64,000 bases of DNA from Casuarina equisetifolia. Lineage: Eukaryota; Streptophyta; Magnoliopsida; Fagales; Casuarinaceae. A model generated the notes under the pieces. The model saw only the letters and a program-made list of their open reading frames with translations, had not been told where the DNA came from and searched no databases. Numbering within the stretch: the first letter of the stretch is position 1; every line of letters starts with the position of its first letter. The DNA is taken from assembly GCA_028551475.1 (NCBI GenBank), contig CM052356.1, positions 27,245,884 to 27,309,883 of the forward strand, read 5' to 3'. The position numbers and the translations under genes are program-made. Positions 1 to 12,700 of the stretch are shown here, in pieces.

Positions 1-2167
1 GCGGCAACATCCATTCCAATTTTAATCTGCATTCCACACATTCTATAAGCAAAATTTTACATTGCAAAGAAAACTGTAACAAAGTTAGTGCTTACTACCT
101 TGCCAGTGTAACCAGCCTTCTCGATGGCATCAATGAGTAAGACCAGGCCCTCCCTGTTATCTTGAACATTGGGAGCAAATCCCCCTTCATCCCCAACATT
201 GCAAGCATCTTGCCCATATTTGGCCTTAATAATTCCCTTCAGTGTATGATAAACTGCATTCTCAAAATGCTATAGTCGTTAGCTTTCTAATTACTGAAAA
301 TGGGTGCTCAATAGAATTATTCAACAATCTAAGAACTATCAATGACAAAGCAAGTTTTTATTTGGCTGTGACCCAAGATTTGCATTTAAAACCAGAAGTG
401 TGGAACATCAATAGCAATAGCAATATCAAATACAACATCTTACACCCTGTTGGTTCAAATTCAACATTTTGATGCCGATCAGAAAAGTAAGCCATATGTA
501 TTGTTGTGAAAAGAGAATCAACTGAGTATAATAGCCCATAAAAAGAAAACCTCCGCAAGAGATCAATTATTTTGCTTACCCTCACTACCCATGCGGAATG
601 CCTCAGCAAATGAAGTTGCACCTACAGGTAGTATCATAAATTCTTGCATGGCCAAACTATTTCCAGCATGGCTGCCTCCATTTATCACATTAAAAGCTGG
701 AACTGGCATAACAAGCTCCTTCGTTCCAGATAATTCCTGTATATGCTTATATAAAGGAATCCCCTTTGCCCCCGCACCAGCTCTGCACACGCTTAGGGAT
801 ACTCCCAGAATTGCATTAGCACCTAGTTTTGACTTGTTAGGAGTTCCATCAATTTCCAGCATAAGAGCATCCACATCAGCTTGGTTCCTTGTTAAAAGGA
901 GGCAAAAATGTCAGAGCTATAAAACCTACAACAAAAATACAGCCTGTAATCACTAACAGACATTCAAGTCCCACAAGAAGCAGTAAGCATGACGACAAAA
1001 TTGAGAAAGCTTAGATTTTAACAGGCCCCGAGAGCTAAGCACAACACAAACCTCGTTAACAGTAGCATCCTGTTACACTGACCTTCTTCACAGTTATTTC
1101 CCATTTTGACTCCTATTCTAAGCTCTGCGATCGATTGTTTTTGTTTTATTGGGTTACTTTTTCTGTCTTTCATTTTCTTAACAAGCGGTGCTTCTTTTCA
1201 ACTTTTCCAAACCCACCACCAGCACAAACGGACTCGCCAGGTTGTAACAAACAAAAGGCACTATATAGAGTTCCCTGAAACAGAGCCACACGCTAGTTCA
1301 TTCATGAGAACCAAAGGATCTGAAATGCACATCATACCTCACCCCACGACAGGAACAGTATATCCTACTTCGGCAAGACAAAGCAGTGCTTACAAAAACA
1401 TTGGTATAATCAAAACTCTATCCCCATTTCATGCCTAGGAAAAAAGATTGAAAAAACTTCTAACCGTTCAGCTATCATCATAAACCCTCCAATTAGATGC
1501 ATCCTACTTTCAGAAACTTTCATTTCCATAACGTCTATAATTGCTTTTATCCGCTACGAATAAAACAAACCCGCCTACAGCAACACCTTTTCTGTAATTT
1601 CATATCTCCAACTTGACCTTGTTAAAAAGAATATACCACCTGAAACGAAATCGATACTTTTTCCAGCAAAGCAGAGAGGAGCTGCTAGTCACTATTTGAA
1701 GATTATATCAGTGAATACGAGTTGAAAATCTACCGGACATCGACGCCGACGAGCTTGGGACCGAGGATCTCGTTAATGTTCTTGACGGCGCAGAGAACCC
1801 CTTTGCCTCCGTAAACACTCTTATCGCCGTCTCGGAGCTCGAGAGCCTCGTAGATCCCCGTGGAGGCCCCGCTGGGGACAGCCGATCGGTAGAGAGTGTC
1901 GGTGATCAGATCGACCTCCACGGTAGGGTTACCCCGGCTGTCCACAATCTGGCGCGCCTTCACTGACTTCACCGCATGCTCCCGCGACGCCGTAACGGCG
2001 GACGGCGCAACCGCCACGGAGCATCGGACTGTGGAGGGCTGGTGCCGGGTTTTGCGGGCTCTCAAGGTAGGAACAGGGATGGAACTCTGAGGCTTTGACA
2101 GAAGCTTGGAGGGAAGGTGGGAGTTTTGGAGGAGATTGGCAGTGGAAGCCTGGGAAGCAAAGGCCAT
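1..2167 (-). CDS. ENO1: Plastid enolase (phosphopyruvate hydratase), 5' part of gene, cut by window edge
   Basis: Enolase converts 2-phosphoglycerate to phosphoenolpyruvate; the plastid form supplies PEP for the shikimate and fatty acid pathways. Three coding exons are visible on the minus strand: 2167-1734, 887-580 and 253-99, with GT-AG borders and matching phases (2, 1, 0). Exon 1 begins [13 protein letters not shown] and gives a Ser/Thr/Arg-rich leader of about 60 residues, typical of a transit peptide, before the mature start [17 protein letters not shown]. Conserved enolase segments follow: [15 protein letters not shown] (active-site loop), [16 protein letters not shown] and GDEGGFAPN, the last two carrying catalytic or metal-site acidic residues. 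The third exon ends at YTGK and the rest of the barrel lies outside the window to the left. The presence of the leader separates this from cytosolic enolase (family knowledge). No frameshift or stop is seen. Bases 1-98 are intron. Confidence 0.93.
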
Positions 2168-2247
2168 CCTTCACCTTCTCTTTCTTTCTTTCTGTTGAAA
2201 GGTGAAGTGTCCGAAGCGAGAGATAGTGGAGGAAGTTAGGTGGGGGC

Positions 2248-2256
2248 TTTTTTATA
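2248..2256 (-). promoter_or_regulatory. TATA box of the plastid enolase gene
   Basis: TATAAAAAA on the minus strand, 81-89 bases upstream of the enolase ATG at 2167. This spacing leaves a short 5' UTR that contains a CT-rich (TTTC)n-like stretch near 2180-2195. Position and sequence fit a core promoter; the transcription start was not determined. Confidence 0.5.
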
Positions 2257-3632
2257 GTGAAGTGAGGAGAAAGCGTGGGAAAGTCCGCCGGGGGCGATGA
2301 AAGCAGGGTCTGCTATATGTAACGAAAAGACGTGGCCTTTTGGAAGAAACGCAGCGGGGTTGTTGGGAAGGACGTTGAGATTGACGACAAGGTGGTGCGG
2401 CGTCTGAGTTAGGTGTGTGCATGGAATGTCAAACCTTTGCTGCTCTAAGTTGGCACTTGAGAAGGGGGAGTCAGTGTCAAAGCTTGTCGTCGACAGCCGA
2501 ACAAGTCCAGCCTAAATCATATCCAGGCCTTCATCCAGATGTATTCCCATTTAGGTTTGGGTTTAGGCCTATTTAGGCAAACATCTCCAAATTGGGCCTA
2601 GGTGACAAACATTTGACATATCTCAATAATTCTTTCTCAACATTGCATAAAAACAAATGATAAATATTTGTTTAATTAAGGAATACACGGCAGAAGATAG
2701 CCATGCGGTCCTAAATTTCAGGTAAAAGATGTTGTAACTTTGGAACCAAGAAGAGTGGAAATTGAAGGATGTCATTTTTTTGTTATTTTTTTTAATTTAT
2801 AATTAACTAATGACATAATATGATGAAGACATTGTTTTATAATACAGTTTTACCAAGCAAAGTATAATGGATTTTAATTGTTAGCTCATAGAACTCAATG
2901 AGCTTGTAATTGTTATCTCATAGTACGGGATTGATTGATAGGGATTCTACCTATATCAAGGGTAATGTGAATTTAAATAAAAATATATATATATATAACA
3001 TATTTTATTCTCTCATATAAAAAAAAAACAAACGAGATAATCTATTCATATAAATGGGCTTAGTTACTTTTCTTATTAAGTTAATCATTTGAGATAAAAC
3101 TTAAGCCTATAACAAAAGTCATTATATGACCACATTTCTCTAGCGAGCAAACGTGAAAACACTGTAAAACACCTGGAGCTAAAGAATAAAATGCACTTTC
3201 AGCTTATCAACCTTACAAAACGGTGTCGCTCTGCAAAGGATTTATCAATAGTAATAATAATAAGAAAAAGAAACAAAGTCAACCCCAAATATGCAGCTAG
3301 CGTTCGGCGTTAAACCGTTCTGCAAAGCACAAGGCGTTGTCCTCCACTACGTGCTTGTGTTTTGGCGCGTGCAAAAGCACCCGCAAAATAACGTTCACTC
3401 TGACGTGGCACATCTCCCATCCTTCTCGCCAACTGTCATGCCCCTTGCCATGAACCTCCCCCGTTACCAAATGCCACTTCCGTAATAAACCTCTCAAACC
3501 AGGGGCATTTCCTCTCAGGTCGAACCGCACGGGGTGTCCTGCACCTCGATCTGACACCGTTTACACGTTGTTCTTCCATAAAAGAAACAGTTTGCAGAGA
3601 TTACAACCATAACAGACGTGATCTTCGTTGGT
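2257..3632. other. Intergenic region between enolase and tetraspanin
   Basis: Two head-to-head promoters should lie here. The first 250 bases upstream of enolase are GC-richer; 2550-3260 is AT-rich with an (AT)n run near 2981-2998 and an A-tract near 3019. A TATA-like CATAAAAG lies near 3577, about 135 bases before the tetraspanin ATG. No convincing gene or repeat was seen. Confidence 0.5.
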
Positions 3633-3655
3633 CCTCTCTCTCTCTCTCTCCCTCC
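3633..3655 (+). promoter_or_regulatory. Pyrimidine patch (CT repeat) in the tetraspanin 5' leader
   Basis: An almost pure CT repeat lies about 60-80 bases before the tetraspanin start codon at 3714. CT-rich Y patches near the transcription start are common in plant core promoters and 5' UTRs; the role here is inferred from position only. Confidence 0.4.
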
Positions 3656-3713
3656 GAACAAACTTCCAAGCCAACTTCCGGGACACCTACAGCGTCTGAA
3701 CCGGACATCCTAC

Positions 3714-4756
3714 ATGGGCTCCATGTTTCGTGTAGGCAACACGGTTGTGGCAATCCTCAACTGCATTACCCTCCTGGCGGGCATGGCGGCCATTGCCGCC
3801 TCTGTCTACTTCCGCCTCCACGAGGGCGCCACCGACTGCCAGCGAGTTCTGCATATGCCTCTCTTGGTGATCGGCCTCACATTCTCCGTTCTCTCCCTCC
3901 TGGGCATCGTCGGGGCTTGCTTCAGGCTCAACTTCGTCCTCTACGTCTACTTGGCCCTCGTGTTCCTTATCATCCTGGGGCTGATGGCCTTCACCGTGTT
4001 CGCGCTTATGGTGACCAACAAAGGGGTCGGGCAGGCGATTTCGGGTCGAGGGTACAAGGAGTACCGCCTTGGGGACTTCTCCCACTGGTTGCAGACATAC
4101 GTGGTGAATGCCAAGAACTGGAACCGGATTCGGAGTTGTTTGGTCGATTCCAATGTTTGCAAGCTTCCTGGGAATGGAACCCACCAAGAACTGGCATCGT
4201 TGGACTTTTACAAGAAGAATTTGTCTCCGATACAGGTATGTCAATCTTCGTCTCTAGTTTTCCTTAGTTTTTTGTTTTCACGTTTTATGGGGCAATTAAT
4301 TTATTCTCTTCGTAGCATCTTCTAAAGTTGAAAACCGCTACTACGATCGAAAATATTCTGGCTCTGGTAACGGTTACATGATGGAATTAATAGCGTATCC
4401 GGTCTTGAACACCAATAAGATACCATGATTTCGTTTTTCAGGCGGGTTGCTGCAAGCCACCGTCCTACTGTGGATTCATCTACAAGAACGGGACCGTCTG
4501 GGAAGTCCCGAAATCAGGGCCGGCGGTGACTGATAGCGACTGCACTACATGGAGCAACATCCCGCAGAATCTATGCTTCGACTGCAAGGCATGCAAGGCA
4601 GGAGTGCTGACCAACGTCAGGAACGAGTGGAGGCACTTGGCCATCTTCAACACTTGTGTTCTCCTCCTCCTCACCCTCGTTTACGGCATTGGCTGCTGCG
4701 CCGCCCGGAGCAACAAGTCGGAGTTAAAGTACACAAGATATAGAGGAGAACCTTGA
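3714..4756 (+). CDS. Tetraspanin membrane protein
   Basis: Two exons, 3714-4235 and 4442-4756, join in phase 0 to give 278 residues. Tetraspanins are four-pass plasma-membrane organisers that cluster partner proteins. The protein shows TM1 (about residues 9-32), TM2 (47-69), TM3 (74-99), a large extracellular loop (about 100-239) and TM4 (240-262) with a short cytosolic tail. The loop carries the plant tetraspanin signature GCCKPP at 176-181 plus paired cysteines in DCTTW and [10 protein letters not shown]. The single intron just before the GCCKPP exon is typical of plant TET genes. I chose the ATG at 3714 (MGSMFRVGN); MFRVGN at 3717+6 is an alternative, and an in-frame ATG at 3618 would add 32 unconserved residues. 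By eye it is closest to the Arabidopsis TET11/TET12 group, but a search is needed to assign the member. Confidence 0.92.
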
Positions 4757-6186
4757 GCCATGCTTTTCTATATATGTGAATTACCTAGAATACAGAAATG
4801 TTTTGCTTGCTAGGAGCTGTTTCTTAACTTTTGTTACTTGACTTTGTTTCTGCGTACTTTAGTGGAACTTCATCGTACCGTGAATCTTTTTGTTTTAATT
4901 TTAATACCTGCATTGGCTAAAACGTTTTTAAATTGATAATGAATCTTTTAATACCTGCTTTAAAAACTCTCAGTAATTAACTTTTTGTTTCAATTTTTCA
5001 CTTAAATTCTATTCATGCATCCTCATAAAATTTGATGTAGACATTGGATGAAACTTACATAGAAATGTGCAAATCTTGAATCCCCATATCATGATCTCTA
5101 GTGCTTTCCTCTCCGTGATGGTTCTTTATTTAGTAGAAGGCAATGAAAGGCTGCTATATACTTTATACGACTTGGTAGAGTTTTTTGGGAGTTTCATATA
5201 GATTGAGATAAAACTATGTCCACGTTAGGGATAAGGGGAAAGAAAGGGATTTTCTTTTCTAGAAGGTAACCCATTTCTGTTGTTAAGTTATTAATATAGA
5301 AAATTTAGGAAGATTGCTATTATTATCTTTTTATTAATCATTGCTTACCTATCCCAAAAATAAAAATTAAAATAAAGTGATAAGTCATTTATTATATAAC
5401 AACTGTGATATTATTTTGATTTCATTCCATCCACTCTTCTTATTACATAAGATGTCAAATCCTAAATCTCACGATTGAAATCCTTACTAACTCATCAAAG
5501 TTGAAATTCCTACTAACTCATAAAATGTTTGTTAGCAATGCGATATAAGAAGACCAAAATCTCATGCATGTAACACGTGAACACAAAATCCTATCAAAGT
5601 GCTCTAAGAAGACCAAGTCTTTTGGATTAATCTAATAGATTATACCTTCTAGTCCAATGGGTTGTTTAGATATAATGGAGTCTGGCAGCGTCCAAAGTTT
5701 TTTATTTTATTTATTTCCCTTCTGCTTTGAAGAATTTACAAATCCAAGCTGTTACGTACGCAGAGTAATCCTCTGATAAGTAAAAGCGCAAGTTGTGCCT
5801 TATTTATTTCCATTATATGCCTGATGAGTGCCTTTCACGTTGTGGAACTGATATGGGCTCACAATATTCTAAATCAACTGAAATCTATGAATTAATTTTC
5901 AAACTCACGAAGCTGCTTAAGCCTTGACTTCCATCTTTCTTATCAGCAAAGAAGCTGTTTCATTACAATGATTCTTTCGAAATAATTCACCAGGAAACCA
6001 GTGCCCAATAGCGGTGAAATTGGAACAGGCTGATCAATAAAGAAATAAGCAAACACAAAGACAGATGCCGGGAGAAAGTAGTAGATTACTCAAAACTAAA
6101 TTCGTATAGGAATGTTGTAAGAATTGCTGTCCAAAACTTTCAGAGAACAGAGAATATTGAATGATGATGATTCCGCAGATGGAATT
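4757..6186. other. Intergenic region between tetraspanin and CPP1 (convergent 3' ends)
   Basis: Contains the 3' UTRs of the tetraspanin (plus) and CPP1 (minus). It is AT-rich with no ORF of interest, no tRNA-like fold and no terminal repeats that I could see. Confidence 0.5.
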
Positions 6187-9022
6187 TTACTTGAGAAAAG
6201 TACAGGCAACAAAGAAGAAGAAGTACACGACTAGTGATGTTAGGAGTTCAAGCGTCCAAGTTGGATGCAGTAGTATTGCTGGAATGTTGGGGACCAGGAG
6301 GGAACCGCATATCCAGCCACCCACAAGAGCACCAAATCTGTGATAAACCAAATAAACATGTCGATAAAAAGAAACAGGGAGAAAATGGATGGAAAGTTGC
6401 TTCTTTTTTCTGTGTTTGGATATTCACGTACCCAATGATGGAGGCCCTGGCCACGCTCTTCGTTTTCTCATTAAGAAAATATATGCAAGCTGCCAAAGAA
6501 ACTGCAACCTGCAACAAGAGATCTTTCTCTTTACTTCATCTACATAGCGCTTAGAGAGAGCATAAAGAAGAAGGGTACTCAGAAGCATAAGTGCTGAAGA
6601 GTTCGGGGAAAGGCCGAATTTATGCTTGCACAATCATTGAGAGTGGCAAGGTTTTAGGTTCAATTCTAACTAGTCACCATGAAAAGGAGTAAGGAAAATC
6701 TGAAGGGAAACAAGAAAAACAATGGGCGAAGAACTTCGACTAGAAAATTTGAGTTAAAAATTGAGGTGGACATTTATAGAATGAAGCAAGGTTTAACAGA
6801 AAGCCCTAGTGTCTTTCTCAACAAACCAGGTTCGCTTATGACATGGAGACTCATTGTATCTACCTAAGAGTTCTTCTTACATTACTGTTCCCATTACCAG
6901 ACAGATTCTTCTGTTTTAACTCATTCTTGCTTTATGTGGGCTCTATCCTTAGTTAGCCTTTGTTATCAAAGACGCCTAAAATCTAAAGCCTCGAAAGAAC
7001 TTAATCTTTTTTATAGGAAACACCAATTTCGAAATAAAGTACAGACCTACATCACCCAATCCTTGATTTCCAAAAAACGTTCTAGACATATTAATCCCTA
7101 AAAAGATATGGTTCACAACCTAAGTTCCATTGCAGGGGCCAGCAAGGTGGCTGACCAAGATTCTACCGATCTGATTAGAATGAATGTCCTTTTTATCTTT
7201 TATTTTCTAACGCCCTAAAGAAAAAGGAGAAGCACAAATGGTTGACTGACACAGCTTTGCATCTGGAAAACATCATCTTATGGAGAAAAGCTCAATCATC
7301 GGTTAAACCCCTTAAATTTCCTTTTTCTTTTCTTCCAATTCTCAACAACTTGCTACAGTATTTAATTACAAGATGTCTGATCAGCAATTAAAGATACTCC
7401 CCATTTTACAAGGTCAGCTTATTTGAACAATACTCTTGATCACAAAGAACAAACAAATCAAGATTTCATTCCAATTGACAGAATTGGATATACTAAGAAG
7501 GTAAAAAACAGTTCACTCTTACAAGACGTCTTCCGAAATAAATTAAAAACAAAGATAAAAGATATAGAACAAACCTGAAAAGCAGGTCCACCGTCAGCAG
7601 AATTCCTGATACTCCAGCCAGCCATAAACGCAAACAGGAACAATCTTCTAAAAATAACATCAGTTGGAGGAAGCTCCACAAAATTGATTAAGGTCTTAAA
7701 CCAAGGTGGAGATTCTTCCACTTTCTTCTTCAACTTGCTTTTCAAATTAATTTTTGTTTTCTTCCGGTGTTGGAAGCTAGCCATCAGTATTTTCTCAAAT
7801 GCAGCCTCTATTGATTCCTCACTTTTCTCATGGCCGGCATATTGTTGCAAGAGAAAATTGCGTGATCCCCAAATTTCTTCCTCTGACGCATCACGGCTAA
7901 CACCAAGACGCTTATAAGGATCCCAAACTCTCAATCGAGGAAATTTCTGAACGTTACCTATGGAAAAGAAATGTTTTATAGGAAGATTTCTGATTAACTA
8001 CAGGAAAGAAATTTGAAAAATAAGAGAATATCATATAACATCAAATTCACAACCTTAATTGACAAGAAACGAACAATATGGGTAAATAACACCACAGTTT
8101 TGGTACAATAGGTTACCAGTCAAGAAAATAAATCATGCACCACATGCCCAGACTATTTTCCATGACCGAGATACATTTTACCAGACTAGATGAGGCACAA
8201 AAAGCTCTCTGAAAGAGAGGATACAAACTCTATTGATAAATAAAGGATTATTGAAGGACAGAGCTACAATATATAGGCACCGAATATCTGACCTCAGCTT
8301 TTCGTTGCAGCCCTTTTCTTAGGGCCTTAACAATTACCATTACTTCCGACCCTAAATATGGAACGAAGCTGCTCTACTTAATTCAAGCTTAACATTTTCT
8401 TTCGAAATTAACATTGTAATTTACACTTGTAACATTGTAAAGAAAAGCAACAATCAAGTAGAATCTTCCCCAATAATCACAAAGCTCTACGCGTTGAAAC
8501 CTATACACTTAGACTAGAATCACTAGTCTCCAAGACCAGAACTTCTTCGGAATTAGTTCCACTCAAGATTCCACCAGGACCGACAGCGTTTTCTTCGTTC
8601 CACTTACATTCGCTTTCGAGGAATACCAAAATTCTTAGAAGACCAATAGACAACTAAAGTGAGGAGTGGTTGGGTTAGGAAGAGGAAAGAGGAAGTATTA
8701 CCTTCGTATGGCGTATCAACAGCACATCTAGGGCTTCTAAAAGTGGCCAAACAAGATTTCGGATTCTTCGCATTTCCACAGAAGAAACTGCAACACCAAC
8801 AAAACAAAAGCACAGAAACAATATGAAATTCAAACTGTAGTCAACCTCAAAAAAGATTGAAAAAAATGAACGTTCGATGCTTAATTCAAAAGAAATAAAC
8901 CAAAACGTAACCAATTAAGGACGCTTTCCCAGCCAGGGATAAAGAAAGCGAAAGACTCACGGTTTTCTAGGGAGGAAGGGGTTGGAGAGAGTAGTAGCGT
9001 CAGAAAGCAGGAGAGACGCCAT
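6187..9022 (-). CDS. CPP1: Chaperone-like protein of POR1 (CPP1/CDF1), J-like domain membrane protein, chloroplast
   Basis: Five exons on the minus strand: 9022-8961, 8787-8702, 7957-7575, 6508-6432 and 6337-6187, all with GT-AG borders and consistent phases, giving 252 residues (the Arabidopsis protein is about 258). CPP1 is a J-like protein of the chloroplast that stabilises light-dependent protochlorophyllide oxidoreductase and so supports chlorophyll synthesis (established for Arabidopsis At5g23040). Residues 1-47 are a transit-peptide-like leader ending near CAVDTPYEG. Residues about 60-105 form the J-like domain ([18 protein letters not shown]), which lacks the HPD tripeptide of true DnaJ proteins. 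A basic stretch [14 protein letters not shown] follows. Four hydrophobic segments lie at about 145-165, 176-195, 204-222 and 234-251. The last exon ends ACTFLK as in the family. The gene looks intact. Intron 3 (6509-7574) is about 1.1 kb with nothing recognisable. Confidence 0.93.
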
Positions 9023-9048
9023 GTCCGGTGGGTCAACCTTACCGAGAG

Positions 9049-9057
9049 AAACCCTAA
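9049..9057 (+). promoter_or_regulatory. telo-box-like element (AAACCCTAA) in the CPP1 5' flank
   Basis: AAACCCTAA lies 27-35 bases upstream of the CPP1 ATG (gene on minus strand). Telo-boxes are often found near the start of plant genes for organelle biogenesis and translation. Function here is inferred from motif and position only. Confidence 0.3.
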
Positions 9058-9796
9058 TTCGAGGACACCATGGACGCCTCGAGAGGTTCAGAGGAGATAA
9101 AATTTCTGAGGAATTTGCGTTCTTAAGCAGGGGTTTGGGAACCGGACCGGACCGGTTGGTTCATGTGGGGTGGGAACATATAAGTACTCTCTCTCAGCGG
9201 TTTCTCGTTTTCTGTTCGGTTTAAGTTAGTTGATGGTTCCATTTCACTTCCACTTCTTCAAACTGCTCTTTTCGGATGATAATAATGCAATATTTTTACT
9301 CAAATTTTCCATAAAAAAAATCACGAATAGTTAATAAATCTTTTTATTCCCTTCAAATTGAACGTAAGATGAGATCTATTTTGTGCATTTATCAAGGTAA
9401 TACAATTTATAAAGGACAACACTAAACACCAGCCCCCCCAAAAAAAAAACAAAAAGAAGGCTAATCGATTGATTAGTTAGATAGCCAGCAAACTGTCAAC
9501 GCACTTTTTCTAAGTAGAAAACAAAAGAAAAATAATGTTTGGCTCCGACAGTACTTAGGTTTTCCTTGAAACATTTGCTCATTTTACAAGGGAAAAGAAT
9601 ACATGGAGTTTTGTCTGGGTTTCCACTTTCAGACTTTATTTAGGACTCTTAACACTTTCACCCCAAATGTCATTCAGTGTAGATCTGCTGATTTTGAACG
9701 ATCAAAAATGAAGAACAGAAGTGCAGTATCTAAGTTTCATCTGATATCACTCGTCATTATGGTCTATTTTACCACAATGTGTGGGATTAAGACTTC
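9058..9796. other. Intergenic region between CPP1 promoter and acyl-activating enzyme copy 1
   Basis: Holds the upstream region of CPP1 and the 3' flank of the first acyl-activating enzyme gene. There is a C/A tract near 9433-9450. No gene or mobile element was recognised. Confidence 0.45.
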
Positions 9797-12700
9797 TCAT
9801 AACTTGGGATTCTGGTCAAGTTGAGCAAGCTGCTGCCTCAAAACCCTTCTCATGACCTTATTTGTTGCTGTCCTTGGAAGTGACGGGAGAGGCAGAACCC
9901 GAGAAACCTACAAAAATCGAGTGTATAGATTAGTATGTCTTTGTAAGTAGTGGCCCATGTTTTGACAGAATGGGTAACCGAGTGAGGAGCAAACATCAAT
10001 ACCCTGAATAAAGGATTCAGTTTTTTCTGTACAGCAGAATTGAAAGCTGTCTTCAACTGGTTTAGGTCGGGGTTCGTGTTCTCGGAGTCCTTGAATACAA
10101 CGGCGATTACCAACTGCTCAGGTCCTCCTCCGGGAGGTGGCACCCCAATGGCAGCTGTCTCAAGGACACTGTTATCTGCTCCATTACAGATGCGTTCAAT
10201 TTCAACAGAGCTAACCTGCTCAAACAGGAGGGAATTACTTAGCACAAGCTACTTGAATGATTGCATCTATGAAGATGTAAGTTGATTAATCCATCAACCG
10301 CTATATTTCTCCATGTATAAAGACAAAAGAAACTAAAAATTTCTGATGCATATTGTCTCAACCAAAGATGCACATAATAGGAACTTCATATTAAGAACTT
10401 TGACAATGATGAACAACCTTATAGCAAATCTTCATGTTAGATTATCCAAAACCACAGTCCTCAGGTTTAATTTATTTTATTTTGTTTTATTTTTTGGTTA
10501 AGTAAATGAGGGATGTGGGGAGTTTGGTGATGAACCTAAGACCTTTTGGTCCCAGGCGACATAAACTTGTAACCAAGCCACATGTCTTTTGATCAGATTG
10601 ACCATTGTAGTATCGGACAAGCAAAATAAGCCCAATTATATTAGCACTAAAATGAATGATAGGACCAACCTAGGACAAGGCATGGCACTTGATCAAGGTA
10701 CTGGTATATCAAACTTTTATCTACACTCGTGTATAGAAAATGCAGAAAAATATGGAGAACAAATAACAAAAAAACCAGTATACTTTGAAGTTACTTTAAT
10801 AGCCCATGCTGCACTTTTCATGCACATTTCTGAGTTAACTAATGTTTATTGTTTTCCCACATCTGTTTCAAACTAGATTTGAGAATGAAGTCGCCTACAT
10901 AATTGGATCATACTCTACAAGGCAAACTGCATACCTTGATACCCCCGAGATTCATTGTATCATCTGCACGACCATGTGCATGGTAGTACCCACTAGAAGT
11001 ACGTTCAAACACATCCCCATGCCTCCGCAGAAGCTGCATAAGGAAACTCAATTGAAAATTCAACAAGCCTAGAAACCAAACTATTATAAAGATGGATGAA
11101 AATTCACTTAACCAAACTATTATAAAGACGGATGAAAATTCACAAACCCTTCCTTCCCAGGAGGGCATGCCCTTAAAGTAGACTTCATGGTGGTTAGCAT
11201 TCAGCAGTGTACTAGAAGCTCCAAACATGAGGGGATGAAGTGCCAATTCGCCCATCCCCGGTTCATTCTGTGGCTATAACAGAAGAATATGAAAAGATCA
11301 TTCTAAGTACCTTGTATAGGAATATGTTAAAAAGAGAGACCAATTACTATAAAAATTGGTTATGCTAATTTTGAAATGGAAAAGGTGGTGAATCTAAACG
11401 AGAAGCCAGTTCAACAGTTGAAAGCCAACGCAAGGCAATTTGGACATATACCATTGGCTTGCATCTGCTTAATTTATTAAAGAAATCATTAACTTATAGG
11501 TAGAATAGTCTTTCTTTCCCTCAAAAGTAAGTTTATTCAGTTCTTACTATGGGGTGACCATCATTGCCAAGGATAAACAGACGGCACCCCATTGCTGGTG
11601 TGCTGAAAGCAGCCAATGATTGAGTCTGCAACAGTGAGCCCGTAATAAAGCCACCACCTATCTCTGTGCCTCCACAATATTCAATGACAGGCTTGTAGAG
11701 AGCTCTCCCCATGAGCCATAGGTATTCATCAACATTAGATGCCTCACCGGTGGATCCAAAGCAACTACCAGATTTCAAAATTTAAACATCACTTGAGACA
11801 GGCAGAATTTGTGACAAATCCATGGTACAAATACTCCTGTTTTCAATCAGATTAAAAAACAACTGGAGTATTACTTTGCAAGACAAAATGTAAACCGCAG
11901 CTTACACCTACCGGAGGGCAGACCAATCACAGCCAGCTGTAGAATTTGCACTTTTCCATGCCCGGACAATACTTGGTATCACGCCAAGCATTGTAACTTT
12001 AGCATCCTGGAGATATTGAGAGTATGTCCATTGAGAAAAATCAGGAGGAAAATAAAATTCTTGATATTCCAACAATAAAACATGTCAGAAAAATTCTAGG
12101 AATCTCCCAACATTGTGCAACATTCACACCATTAGTTTTGTTTCTTAGATAACTCTAAAGAAGCAGTTTTAATAAATAAAAGTAGGAAAAATTGCAGGTA
12201 TTTATAGCATACACAGTGCAGATTAAGGAGGGGTAATAGGTATCTCTCTCATAGCCCTTAATAGCTAGGTGCAACATTCACATTTTGTTAACTCTATCCT
12301 GAGTCAAGTTCTATCCATGTTCATGATGATTGCCAAATTTCAATTCCTGAAGTCAAAGCTATCCTATTTTTGGTGAGTTCCTTTAATTTTCTCTATTTTT
12401 AACCTAGCGATTTGTGCTTCAAGGAATCTGCAGTGGGGGGATCGGTGGTGTGTTATTGCAGTCAATACTTACTCACTTGGAGATCTATGTTGTTTTCCTC
12501 ATACACACCCAAGAAAATTCAAACCACATAACTGACTCATTATCGCAGACTTATAGGAAAGGAGATACCGTTTGGCCCAGATGTCACTGGCTTGAATATT
12601 CGGTATTCATGAACATGGCCAGAGGTAGATCTAGCTGGTATTAGCCCAAGTTAGTTAAAGTTATAAGGCTCATAACACCCCAGGAGATTGATATAAGAAT

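Noticed and set aside
3687-4244. 185-codon minus-strand frame opposite the tetraspanin
   Set aside because: Antisense shadow of a GC-rich exon; the plus strand has a full tetraspanin with proper splice sites.
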